A DNA stretch of 51,629 bases from Burkholderiales bacterium (GTDB lineage: Bacteria > Pseudomonadota > Gammaproteobacteria > Burkholderiales > Casimicrobiaceae). This document shows positions 10,336 through 20,026 of the stretch, piece by piece; position 1 is the stretch's first letter, and every line of letters begins with the position of its first letter. The stretch spans positions 1-51,629 of the forward strand of contig JADYZP010000012.1 in the NCBI GenBank assembly GCA_020853025.1, read 5' to 3'. The position numbers and the translations under genes were made by a program. The notes below the pieces were generated by a model. The model was given only the letters and a program-made list of their open reading frames with translations, made no database searches and was not told the DNA's origin.

Positions 10336-10373
10336 ACGCGCCGCGCAACACTCGCGGTACCCGTGCGCGTTTT
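10336..10373 (+). terminator. Probable intrinsic terminator after gltS
   Basis: ACGCGCCGCG (10336-10345) can pair with CGCGG (10353-10357) and CGCGT (10366-10370) as a bulged GC-rich hairpin, followed by TTTT at 10370-10373. It starts 16 nt after the gltS stop. The bulge makes this a moderate call. Confidence 0.4.
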
Positions 10374-10410
10374 CCCTCGGCAAGCGCATTCCCTTACTCT
10401 GAAAATGCGG

Positions 10411-10416
10411 TATAGT
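10411..10416 (+). promoter_or_regulatory. -10 element before the H1-like/SWIB gene
   Basis: TATAGT, 91 bp before the start codon, in a locally less GC-rich stretch (GAAAATGCGGTATAGTCGG). The -35 region (around TTCCCT at 10389) is weak. The leader would be about 85 nt and ends in an AAGGAG ribosome site. Confidence 0.45.
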
Positions 10417-10507
10417 CGGCCGCGATGGAGCGCTATCCCTTGACAGGAGGGTCCGCTTCAGATCGATCGGCACAGTCCGCTCGTACCAAACGACAGGAAG
10501 GAGACCC

Positions 10508-10942
10508 ATGGCTACTGCCAAGAAAGCTGCGAAGAAGCCCGCCGCCAGGAAGCCCGCGGCGAAAAAAACCGCTGCCAAGAAACCCGCAGCGAAAAAAACC
10601 GCTGCCAAGAAACCCGCTGCCAAGAAGACCGCTGCCAAGAAGGCCGCCCCGGCCAAGAAGAAACCGGCCGCCAAGAAGACCGCCGCCAAGCGCAAGCCGA
10701 ATGCCGCGTTCATGAAAGCGATGACGCCTTCGGCGATGCTGGCCGCCGTCGTCGGCGCTTCGCCGATGCCGCGCACCGAAGTCACCAAGAAGATCTGGGA
10801 CTACATCAAGAAGAACAAGCTGCAGGACGAAGTCAACCGCCGGCTGATCAATGCCGACGAGAAGCTCCGCGCCGTATTTGGAGGCAAGGGCAAGGTCTCG
10901 ATGTTCGAGATGACCAAGCTCGTCTCGAATCACCTGAAGTAA
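10508..10942 (+). CDS. Histone H1-like lysine/alanine-rich tail fused to a SWIB/MDM2 domain
   Basis: A 144-residue basic protein. Residues 4-63 are an eukaryotic-H1-like tail of AAKK, PAAKK and TAAKK units, expected to be disordered and to bind DNA. Residues 68-144 form a SWIB domain (FMKAMTPSAMLAAVVG, then KKIWDYIKKNKLQD, ending GKGKVSMFEMTKLVSNHLK). The same two modules occur in chlamydial and many betaproteobacterial proteins. A role in nucleoid organisation is likely but unproven. The start ATG has GGAG six nt upstream. The coding DNA of the tail contains near-perfect 30-bp tandem repeats, so tail length probably varies between strains. Confidence 0.92.
   Translation: MATAKKAAKKPAARKPAAKKTAAKKPAAKKTAAKKPAAKKTAAKKAAPAKKKPAAKKTAAKRKPNAAFMKAMTPSAMLAAVVGASPMPRTEVTKKIWDYIKKNKLQDEVNRRLINADEKLRAVFGGKGKVSMFEMTKLVSNHLK
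10561..10620 (+). repeat. Two tandem 30-bp repeats in the H1-like tail
   Basis: Positions 10561-10590 and 10591-10620 are identical except for one base (CGCAGC versus CGCTGC at the end of the unit). Each encodes KKTAAKKPAA-type decapeptides. Degenerate half-units flank them on both sides (10531-10560 and 10621-10650). Confidence 0.9.
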
Positions 10943-10991
10943 TCCCCTTCGTCGCGGACGGCGCGTCACGCGCCCTTCGCCGTCGATTCTG

Positions 10992-11024
10992 CGGCCGGCC
11001 CCGTGGCAACGCGGGTGCCGGCCG
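10992..11024. terminator. Long GC hairpin between the convergent SWIB gene and the small acidic protein gene
   Basis: CGGCCGGC (10992-10999) pairs with GCCGGCCG (11017-11024), extended inward by CCCG/CGGG with one bulged T; the loop is 8 nt. On the plus side it is followed by ATTCGTTT, which is only weakly U-rich. It lies between two converging genes, so a bidirectional terminator is plausible. Confidence 0.4.
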
Positions 11025-11063
11025 ATTCGTTTGCGGACGCCGCCGGCGTCCTCGGGGGATCTT

Positions 11064-11276
11064 CTACCTTTTCGGCCAGTCGTCCTCGTCTTCGAGGATG
11101 CGGATGACGCGCGTGCGCTTGCCTCCGGCGTACTGCTCCATCTTCACCAGCACCGGGTAGCGTTCGGCGAGCGCCGCACGCGCCTCCTCCTCGCGCTCGA
11201 AGGTCAGCAGCTTGCCGTCGTCGGCGTAAATGTCGCTCCAGATACCCTTGTCGTCCTCGACTTCGATCTTGAACAT
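11064..11276 (-). CDS. Small conserved-looking protein of unknown function
   Basis: A 70-residue protein that I do not recognise. It starts FKIEVEDDKGIWSDIYADDGK, has an EREEEARAALAERYP helix, and ends with an acidic and basic tail (ILEDEDDWPKR). No membrane segment, signal peptide or cysteine is present. AAGGA lies about 11 nt before the ATG, and the reading has strong third-position GC, so it looks like a real gene. It sits 34 bp downstream of htpX on the same strand and may be co-transcribed with it. Confidence 0.6.
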   Translation of the reverse strand: MFKIEVEDDKGIWSDIYADDGKLLTFEREEEARAALAERYPVLVKMEQYAGGKRTRVIRILEDEDDWPKR

Positions 11277-11310
11277 GGCCGTCGGTTCCTTGGCTACACT
11301 GCGTGTGCTG

Positions 11311-12177
11311 CTAGGCGCGCGCCTGCAACGCCGCGATTCGCTGCTCGATCGGCGGGTGAGTGGAGAACAGCGCCATGAACCCGGTGCGGTCGGTGATGCC
11401 GAAGGCTTTCATCGCTTCCGGCAACCTGCCGGGCTCGACCCCGCCCAGGCGGCGCAGCGCGTTGACCATCGGCGTCGGTGAGCCCAGGTATCGGGCGGAA
11501 CCGGCGTCGGCGCGAAACTCGCGGTGCCGCGAGAACCAGGCGACGATCATCGACGCGAAGATGCCGAGAACGATCTGCAGCACGATCACCGTGATGAAGT
11601 AGCCGGGTCCGTTGCCTCGCTCGCTCTTGAACACGGCGCGGTCGACGATAGAGCCAATGACGCGCGCCAGGAAGATCACGAAAGTGTTGACCACGCCCTG
11701 GATCAGCGCCAGCGTGACCATGTCGCCGTTGGCTACGTGCGCGACCTCGTGCGCCAGCACCGCCTCGACTTCCTCCTTGTCCATCGACTGCAGCAGGCCC
11801 GTGGAGACGGCGACCAGCGCGGAGTTGCGGAAGGCGCCGGTCGCGAAGGCGTTGGGGTCGCCTTCGTAGATCGCCACTTCCGGCATCCCGATCCCCGCCT
11901 TCTGCGCGAGCCGCTCGACCGTCGCGACCAGCCATTGCTCGACGTCGTTTTGCGCGCGCCCGATGACCTGTGCGCCGGTCGACCACTTGGCCATCGACTT
12001 CGACATCAGCAGCGAAATGATCGACCCGGTGAAGCCGATCACCGCGGAAAACGCCAGCAGTTCGCCGTAGCCGGCGCCCGCGCGGCCCGCCTGGTCGAGG
12101 CCGAACAGGCGCAGCACGATCGACAGCACGACGATGACTGCGATGTTGGTGGCGAGGAAGAGAACGATGCGTTTCAT
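11311..12177 (-). CDS. htpX: Membrane-embedded zinc metalloprotease HtpX
   Basis: Heat-shock-linked inner membrane protease that clears misfolded membrane proteins. The 288-residue product has two N-terminal helices (about 4-24 and 38-57), the zinc motif HEVAH at 143-147, two more helices (about 155-175 and 190-215) and the third ligand region SRHREFRAD. The C-terminus [13 protein letters not shown] is the family ending. The ATG at 12177 gives the standard [10 protein letters not shown] start. Confidence 0.97.
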   Translation of the reverse strand: MKRIVLFLATNIAVIVVLSIVLRLFGLDQAGRAGAGYGELLAFSAVIGFTGSIISLLMSKSMAKWSTGAQVIGRAQNDVEQWLVATVERLAQKAGIGMPEVAIYEGDPNAFATGAFRNSALVAVSTGLLQSMDKEEVEAVLAHEVAHVANGDMVTLALIQGVVNTFVIFLARVIGSIVDRAVFKSERGNGPGYFITVIVLQIVLGIFASMIVAWFSRHREFRADAGSARYLGSPTPMVNALRRLGGVEPGRLPEAMKAFGITDRTGFMALFSTHPPIEQRIAALQARA

Positions 12178-12291
12178 GAAGGATCCCGGAAAAAAGTCGG
12201 TGCCATGTTAGCGTGGCCGCAGCGCGCGTGGAAACAGAAGGGAAATGGGGGCGGCGCACAGGCGATGCAAGGCTTCGCCGCAGCAACCGCG

Positions 12292-14118
<1,827 letters not shown>

Positions 14119-14142
14119 GAACAAGACATGGGTATGGGACAT

Positions 14143-14536
14143 TCTAACCAACCGCGCGGGTCCCGTCATCGCCGGCCCCGAGGGCGCCGCGGCGATACGC
14201 CCGAAAACCGCACCGGGCAAGGCTTTCCGTGGCCCGACCCATACCACCGCCGTCCCGTTTTCCACAAATTCTGTGGATAGTAGTGTGCATATCTTGTAAA
14301 TTCGATGCCTAAGTGATGCCGGCGCACGGAAAAACCTGGGCTGCCCGAATAATCGCCGAAAATAGTCGTTGTTGAATCAATGAATTGCAATGAACTTGCT
14401 AGGGGTTAGCGGACCGTGCCGGCGCCCTCCGCCGCGTCTTGATCGATGCCGAGTTCAGTTCTGACATTATGGTTATGTCCTGGACAAATATCGTGTTGCA
14501 CCTGCGTTGCCCCACTCGCTTTCCAGCCTTCATCTG
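14143..14536. other. 394-bp divergent intergenic region between glnS and xseA
   Basis: No convincing gene. 14282-14400 is clearly richer in A+T than its surroundings. It must hold the promoters of both glnS (minus) and xseA (plus), but I could not fix either with a -35/-10 pair. At its glnS end lies an inverted pair of DnaA-box-like 9-mers (separate entry). A minus-strand open frame at 14166-14390 has no ribosome site or recognisable features and I do not call it. Confidence 0.6.
14258..14280. promoter_or_regulatory. Inverted pair of DnaA-box-like 9-mers
   Basis: TTTTCCACA (14258-14266) and, on the opposite strand, CTATCCACA (14280-14272) face each other across AATTC. The first fits the relaxed DnaA box TTWTNCACA; the second misses only at its first base. 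The core TCCACA-N5-TGTGGA is a perfect 6-bp dyad, so another dimeric regulator could equally be the reader. Confidence 0.4.
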
Positions 14537-15925
14537 ATGGCCGAAGACGCCTTCGACTCCGATCCAGCCCATGGCGCCGCGGCGGTCCCGCCTGCCGTCG
14601 CGGGTGGCGCGCCGGTGATTCCGGTGTCGCTGCTGGTGTCGTCGGCGAGGCTGCTCATCGAGCGCCATATCGGCCTTACTTGGGTCAGCGGCGAAATCTC
14701 GAACTTCACGCGCGCCGCGTCCGGCCATTGCTACTTCAACCTGAAGGACGCGCAGGCGCAGGTCCGCTGTGTCCTTTTCCGGCAGCGCGCGGCGAATGTC
14801 GCGTTCGCGCTGCGCGACGGCCTTTCGGTCGAGGTGCGCGCAACGCCTTCAATCTACGAGGCGCGCGGCGAATTCCAGTTGAACGTCGACAACCTGCGCC
14901 TGGCCGGCATCGGCGCGCTCTACGAACGCTATGCGCGGCTCAAGGCCCGGCTGGAGGCGGCCGGTTGGTTCGCCGCGGAGCGAAAGCGCCCGCTGCCTTC
15001 GTACCCGCGCGCCGTCGGTGTGGTCACCTCGATGCGTGCCGCGGCATTGCGCGACATCCTGACCACGCTCGAACGCCGCTGGCCCACCGTGCGCGTCATT
15101 GTCTATCCGACGCTGGTCCAGGGCGCCGATGCAGCTTCGGCAATCGCGCAGGCGATTCGCGACGCCAACGCGCGCGCCGAAGTCGACGTGCTGATCGTCG
15201 CCCGCGGTGGCGGCTCGATCGAGGACCTGTGGCCGTTCAACGAGGAGTCCGTCGCGCGGGCGCTGTTCGAATCGATGCTGCCAGTCGTCTCGGGTGTCGG
15301 TCACGAAACCGATTTCACCATCTGCGACTTCGTCGCCGACGCCCGCGCGCCAACACCCACGGCGGCGGCGGCGCTGGTGGTGCCCGACCGCCACGCGGTA
15401 GCGCAGCGGGTGCACGCGCAGCTGCTGCGACTCGCGCGGGCCGGGATGCACGCGCTCGAAACGCGCGCGCAGCGCCTCGACCGCGCCGCCCGGGGACTCG
15501 TTCATCCCGCCGCGCGCGTCGCGCAGCAAGGCCAGCGCAGCGCCGAGCTCGCGCGTCGCCTGGTCCATTTGGGACGCGCCGACGACACGGCACGCGGCGC
15601 GCGGTTCGCCGCGCTAAAAGGGCGTCTGCTGCGTGAAATGCGCGGGCCGCTTCCTGCCGCAGCCCGACTCCAGCATCTTGCCGAAGCGCTGGAACGCGCC
15701 GGACGCGAGCGCGTCACCCGCGCCGGCGAACGCGTGGCAAGGCTCGCGCAAAACGTGGCGCACCTGAATCCGCAGTCGGTGCTCGAGCGCGGCTACGCAA
15801 TCGTCGCTGCCGCCGACGGCGCCATCGTCGTCGATGCGCAGCAGGTCGACCACGGCGACGCGGTGACGCTGACGTTTGCACGCGGCGGCGCCGCCGCGAC
15901 GATCGTCCGAAGAGCATCCGGCTGA
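14537..15925 (+). CDS. xseA: Exodeoxyribonuclease VII large subunit
   Basis: Catalytic subunit of ExoVII, which degrades single-stranded DNA into oligonucleotides. The 462-residue product has the N-terminal OB-fold (about 28-115, LTWVSGEISNFTRAASGHCYFNLKD), the catalytic domain with RYPRAVGVVTS-like SYPRAVGVVTSMRAAALRDI and GGGSIEDLWPFN, then GVGHETDFTICDFVAD. A long alanine/arginine-rich coiled segment (about 290-400) and a short C-terminal domain starting LNPQSVLERGYAIV follow. ATG 14537 was chosen over a TTG ten codons upstream because it gives a normal N-terminus. It converges with aroC, with only 31 bp between the stops. Confidence 0.96.
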   Translation: MAEDAFDSDPAHGAAAVPPAVAGGAPVIPVSLLVSSARLLIERHIGLTWVSGEISNFTRAASGHCYFNLKDAQAQVRCVLFRQRAANVAFALRDGLSVEVRATPSIYEARGEFQLNVDNLRLAGIGALYERYARLKARLEAAGWFAAERKRPLPSYPRAVGVVTSMRAAALRDILTTLERRWPTVRVIVYPTLVQGADAASAIAQAIRDANARAEVDVLIVARGGGSIEDLWPFNEESVARALFESMLPVVSGVGHETDFTICDFVADARAPTPTAAAALVVPDRHAVAQRVHAQLLRLARAGMHALETRAQRLDRAARGLVHPAARVAQQGQRSAELARRLVHLGRADDTARGARFAALKGRLLREMRGPLPAAARLQHLAEALERAGRERVTRAGERVARLAQNVAHLNPQSVLERGYAIVAAADGAIVVDAQQVDHGDAVTLTFARGGAAATIVRRASG

Positions 15926-15956
15926 AGCCGAACCGACATGGCAGGCAGCGCCGCGG

Positions 15957-17120
15957 CTAGGCTTCGTCCGGATCCGGGTCGTCGACGGCCGCGGCGCGCG
16001 CGTGCTCGGCTGCGACCTCGGGCGGTGCGCTCGCCGCGATCCGCGGGGTCGTCACCTGCACGTCCGCGTTCTGCGCCCGGTGCCGCAGCGCGTGATCCAT
16101 CAGCACGACCGCCATCATCGCCTCGGCGATCGGCGTCGCGCGAATGCCGACGCATGGATCGTGGCGGCCATGCGTGTTCACGATCACCGGCCGCCCGGCC
16201 TTGTCGATCGAATGCCGATCAAGACGGATCGACGACGTCGGCTTGACGGCAATCGCCACGCGAATGTCCTGTCCGCTCGAAATGCCGCCGAGGATGCCGC
16301 CAGCGTGGTTGGACAGGTATCCGTGCGGTGTCATCTCGTCGGAGTGCTCGGTCCCGCGCTGCGCGACCGCCGCGAAGCCGGCGCCGATCTCGACTCCCTT
16401 CACCGCGTTGATGCCCATCATCGCGGCGGCGAGGTCGGAATCGAGCTTGCCGTAGACCGGTTCGCCCCATCCGACCGGCACACCGCTGGCGACGACCTCG
16501 ATGCGCGCGCCGACCGAGTCCCCGGACCGGCGCAACCGGTCCATGAACGCTTCGAGTTCGGCGACCCTCGTCGCGTTGGCGGCGAAGAATGGATTGCCGT
16601 ACACGTGTTCCCAGCCTTCGAAGGGAATCACGTTGGGACCCAGCTGCGTCATGTGGCCGCGGATGACGACACCGTAGCGCTCGGAGAGCCACTTGCGCGC
16701 GATCGCGCCGGCCGCCACCCGCACCGCGGTTTCGCGCGCCGATTGCCGGCCGCCACCGCGATGGTCGCGAATGCCGTACTTCTGCCAGTACGTATAGTCG
16801 GCATGACCCGGCCTGAAGGTGTCGGCGATGTTCGCGTAGTCCTTGCTGCGCGAATCCTGGTTGCGGATCAGAAGTCCAATCGGCGTCCCTGTCGTGCGGC
16901 CGTCGAAGACCCCGGACAGGATTTCCACGGTATCCGGTTCGCGCCGTTGCGTGACATGGCGCGAGGTTCCCGGTCGACGGCGGTCGAGCTCGTGCTGGAT
17001 GTCGGCTTCCGCCAACGACATCCCGGGCGGGCAGCCGTCGACAACGCAGCCGATCGCGGGACCGTGCGACTCGCCGAACGAGGTGAACGAGAACAGCATG
17101 CCGAACGTGTTGCCGGACAT
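15957..17120 (-). CDS. aroC: Chorismate synthase
   Basis: Converts 5-enolpyruvylshikimate 3-phosphate to chorismate, the last common step to aromatic amino acids and folate, using reduced FMN. The product is 387 residues with signatures [18 protein letters not shown] near the start, [14 protein letters not shown] near 125-138 and [13 protein letters not shown] near 330. The C-terminal tail (about 362-387) is an extra acidic/alanine-rich extension. ATG 17120 gives the usual SGNTFG start. The leader before it has no Shine-Dalgarno sequence and is U-rich. Confidence 0.97.
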   Translation of the reverse strand: MSGNTFGMLFSFTSFGESHGPAIGCVVDGCPPGMSLAEADIQHELDRRRPGTSRHVTQRREPDTVEILSGVFDGRTTGTPIGLLIRNQDSRSKDYANIADTFRPGHADYTYWQKYGIRDHRGGGRQSARETAVRVAAGAIARKWLSERYGVVIRGHMTQLGPNVIPFEGWEHVYGNPFFAANATRVAELEAFMDRLRRSGDSVGARIEVVASGVPVGWGEPVYGKLDSDLAAAMMGINAVKGVEIGAGFAAVAQRGTEHSDEMTPHGYLSNHAGGILGGISSGQDIRVAIAVKPTSSIRLDRHSIDKAGRPVIVNTHGRHDPCVGIRATPIAEAMMAVVLMDHALRHRAQNADVQVTTPRIAASAPPEVAAEHARAAAVDDPDPDEA

Positions 17121-17150
17121 GGCGAAAAACAAAAAAAGAGTGTGTTTTCG

Positions 17151-17156
17151 AGTGTA
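17151..17156 (-). promoter_or_regulatory. -10 element before aroC
   Basis: TACACT on the minus strand (in GTGCTACACTCG). Transcription would start near 17144, giving a leader of about 24 nt made mostly of U tracts (TTTTTTT and TTTTT) directly before the aroC start. No good -35 hexamer is visible. Confidence 0.4.
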
Positions 17157-17199
17157 GCACGCGGGTCCGCGCACGCCCCGGCGTCCTCTGGCTGCACTT

Positions 17200-19980
17200 C
17201 TACTGCGGCGGCAGCTCGTCGCTGCGCGCGGCGGCAGGAGGCAACGGCGCCAGATAACCGATCAGCAGCAGCAAGGCACCGACGCCCAGGAAGGCAACGA
17301 CACGCGGCAATCCGGACAGCGCCGAGAGGTCGACGACGAACAGCTTGACGACCACCGCACCCAGGAGGGCCGCGCCGACCATCCACAAGGGCCGCACCGC
17401 GCGGCGCGTGGCGACCAGCATCAGCGGCAGTGCAGTTGCCGTCCAGGCGAGCGTCAGCGTCGCCTGCAGCGGCTTGTACGCGAGCAGCGGAGGCAGCCTC
17501 CAGGGCACGTCCATCCATTGATGAACGGTACGGAACGCGATCGCATTGATGAGCAGGAACAGCGCTGCACCGAACCAGGCGTAGAGCGCGCGATCGGTCG
17601 CGCGCGTCGTATGCTGCGCCCAGCGGAAGAGCACGGCCAGCGCCGCGACCAGCGTCAGGTCGAGCGGGTTGACGATCGGTACAAACGGCAGCGGCGCCGT
17701 CGATCCGGGAGAAATGACGTTGACGATGGCGAACCAGACGCCGAGCAGTGCGCCGATCGCCGTACCCGCGCTGGTGGCGTAGGCATCGCGATAGACGGAA
17801 AGCGGCCAGGTCCGCGGATGCGCGTTGCGCACGACCAGCGCGAGATAGGCGATGGCCGGCCACGCGGCCGCGCACGCCATCCAGATCGTGCCCTCCGGAA
17901 ACTTGCGGCCAACCCACTCGCTCGCCTCCCAGGCGACCCAGGCGACCGCGGCGATCGCCGACGCGGCGTGCGCGACCTTCAGGACTTCGCCGATTCGCGC
18001 AGCGCCGCGCCCCGCTCCGTCGCCTTCGGCACGCAGCGCGTCGGCTGCCCGCAGCACCGCCCAGTGCGCGACCCAGGCGAGCGGCCACACCACCCAGCCG
18101 TAGGCTCGCAACGTCGTGCGCATGGCGTCCCAGTCGGCGAAGGCGACCCACGCCATGACCGGCAACACGGCGGCACCGAACCAGACCAGCCGCGGCCAGC
18201 GCAACCATCGCTGCAGCAGCAAGGCGACAGCGGCGCTGGACGTTGCGTACATCAAGATCGCGTTGCCCTCCGTGCGCGTCGGCAGCGCGCGTGCGAGGTC
18301 GAGCGCACCGGCGCCGTACCACCAGACGATGCCCCAGAGGAGAACGAAGGGAACGACCGCGCGCTCGCTGGCCGTGAGAGCGTCGCGATGGCGGTCCGCG
18401 TTGAACGCCGTTGCCAGCGCCGCCAACGCGATCATGGCGCTACCCATGTACGTCGCGTTGACAAACATACGGTCGCCCGCTTCCGTACCGCCGGCGACGA
18501 AGGCGAAAGCCGCCCCCAGCTGCAGCAAGAGGGCGAATCCGCGCGCCAGCCACTGTCGTTGCACGCAGCCGATCCAGTACACACCTGCCGCCTCCAGCGC
18601 CCACCAGGCGGACGTCCACTGCGGGTCGACGGCGAACGGTATCGCGATGGTCGCGAACAGGAACGCGAGTACGAGGAACGCGCGCGCGAGCAGCACCTGC
18701 GCTTCTTGCGGACGCCGGATCAGCGCCGCTGCGAGCACGCCATAGGTCGCGGCCATCGCCAGCGCGCTCCAGGCCACGCCGTAACGCGTGTCGCGCACCA
18801 GTCCCGCCTGCAGCGCGAAGGCGACCAAAGGCACGCCGAACACCAGCATCGCGTCGACCGGCGTCTTGGCTTCCAGCGCTCCGCGCTTCGCATAGAGCAC
18901 GGCGATCGTCACGTAGAACACGAAAAACAGCACCAGGAAAGGCTGCACCGTTGCAAAGTGCTCCGGCCGGTAATAGCGCTCGCCCCAGAAGACGCCGAGC
19001 ACGAAGGTGAATACGAAGCCGAGCGCGTTCAACGTGCGCCAGGCGCGCAACCACGCGAGCGCGAAAATCGCGCCGTTCAACACCGCGAAATAGCCGAACA
19101 GCAACGCAGGTGCGCCGGCCGACGTGGCGACCAGGAACGGCGCCAGGAAGCCGCCGGCGACCGCCAGTCCCGCCAGCGGCTGCGAATCGTTGCGGATCGC
19201 GAGCCACACCGTGAGCCCGGCAGCGGCGACCAGCAGCGCGAAAGCGGGTACCGCCGGCAGCACCTCGTAGAGCCGGAACGCGGCGAAGGTCGTCAGGTAA
19301 AGGATGCCAGCGCCCGCACCCTGCAACGACAATCCGTAGGCTGGACGCTTGCGCCCGAGACGCATCCCCAATGCGATCAGCGCGATGCCGGTCAACGCGA
19401 CACCCGAGAGCTTGACCGCGATCGGAACGGTGAAAACTTCGGCAAAGTAGCGCAGCAGGAACGCAACGCCGAAAAACAGCGCCACCACGCCGACGCGGGT
19501 GAGCACATTGCCGCCGGTGAACCATCCCAAAGGCGAATTGCGACGAGCGGGCGTCGCCGTCGCCGAGGCACCAGGCGCAGCGATCGCCGGCACCGCGTTC
19601 GGCGATGTCGAGGCGACCGGCGCGGCGGCGCTGCTGGTCGCCATCGAGTCCGGCGTCTCGATGGCTGCGGCGTCCGATGGAGGCACCTCTGGCGACTGCG
19701 CAATTCCGGCCATGCGCTCGAGCGCCGCGAGTCGCCGCTCGATATCGGCGAGCCTGGGGTCGCCGTCGGTTGCCGCCCGCGCATCGTCGCGCGCCAACGC
19801 CGGCTTCTGCAGCGACGCGCCTGGCGCCGCGACGCCATGCTGCATTCGCTCGCGTGCCTGCGTCCGCGACCGCCATACCATCGCCACGATGAAACCGATG
19901 AACGCGCCCGCGATGGCGCCGGACCAGCCCAGCACCAGCGCGCCGAAGATGAAACCAATGCCGATTGCCAGCGCGATCAT
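17200..19980 (-). CDS. Large polytopic membrane protein with DUF2339
   Basis: A 926-residue inner membrane protein. Residues 1-36 hold one or two helices ([29 protein letters not shown]). Residues 40-150 are a hydrophilic linker with a short coiled coil ([14 protein letters not shown]) and a low-complexity Ala/Ser/Pro stretch. From [27 protein letters not shown] (about 152-178) onward there are more than 20 hydrophobic segments. This matches the DUF2339 family, whose function is unknown. It ends 79 bp before aroC and starts 46 bp after the LplT-PlsC gene on the same strand. The calls rest on family pattern; no catalytic motif is visible. Confidence 0.85.
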   Translation of the reverse strand: MIALAIGIGFIFGALVLGWSGAIAGAFIGFIVAMVWRSRTQARERMQHGVAAPGASLQKPALARDDARAATDGDPRLADIERRLAALERMAGIAQSPEVPPSDAAAIETPDSMATSSAAAPVASTSPNAVPAIAAPGASATATPARRNSPLGWFTGGNVLTRVGVVALFFGVAFLLRYFAEVFTVPIAVKLSGVALTGIALIALGMRLGRKRPAYGLSLQGAGAGILYLTTFAAFRLYEVLPAVPAFALLVAAAGLTVWLAIRNDSQPLAGLAVAGGFLAPFLVATSAGAPALLFGYFAVLNGAIFALAWLRAWRTLNALGFVFTFVLGVFWGERYYRPEHFATVQPFLVLFFVFYVTIAVLYAKRGALEAKTPVDAMLVFGVPLVAFALQAGLVRDTRYGVAWSALAMAATYGVLAAALIRRPQEAQVLLARAFLVLAFLFATIAIPFAVDPQWTSAWWALEAAGVYWIGCVQRQWLARGFALLLQLGAAFAFVAGGTEAGDRMFVNATYMGSAMIALAALATAFNADRHRDALTASERAVVPFVLLWGIVWWYGAGALDLARALPTRTEGNAILMYATSSAAVALLLQRWLRWPRLVWFGAAVLPVMAWVAFADWDAMRTTLRAYGWVVWPLAWVAHWAVLRAADALRAEGDGAGRGAARIGEVLKVAHAASAIAAVAWVAWEASEWVGRKFPEGTIWMACAAAWPAIAYLALVVRNAHPRTWPLSVYRDAYATSAGTAIGALLGVWFAIVNVISPGSTAPLPFVPIVNPLDLTLVAALAVLFRWAQHTTRATDRALYAWFGAALFLLINAIAFRTVHQWMDVPWRLPPLLAYKPLQATLTLAWTATALPLMLVATRRAVRPLWMVGAALLGAVVVKLFVVDLSALSGLPRVVAFLGVGALLLLIGYLAPLPPAAARSDELPPQ

Positions 19981-20026
19981 CGTGCGTCCCTGGAAGTTGT
20001 TGCGGTCCCGTGCGGCTTGAAGCAGA

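Noticed and set aside
10548..10650. 30-bp repeats as a possible CRISPR array
   Set aside because: The units are contiguous, have no spacers, and encode the lysine-rich tail of the SWIB protein in frame.
14166..14390. 74-codon minus-strand frame upstream of glnS
   Set aside because: It overlaps the glnS leader and the dyad at 14258-14280, lacks a ribosome site and shows no family features.
14143..14536. Replication origin
   Set aside because: Only two DnaA-like boxes and a mildly A/T-rich stretch; no dnaA, dnaN, gyrB or parAB nearby, and no array of boxes.
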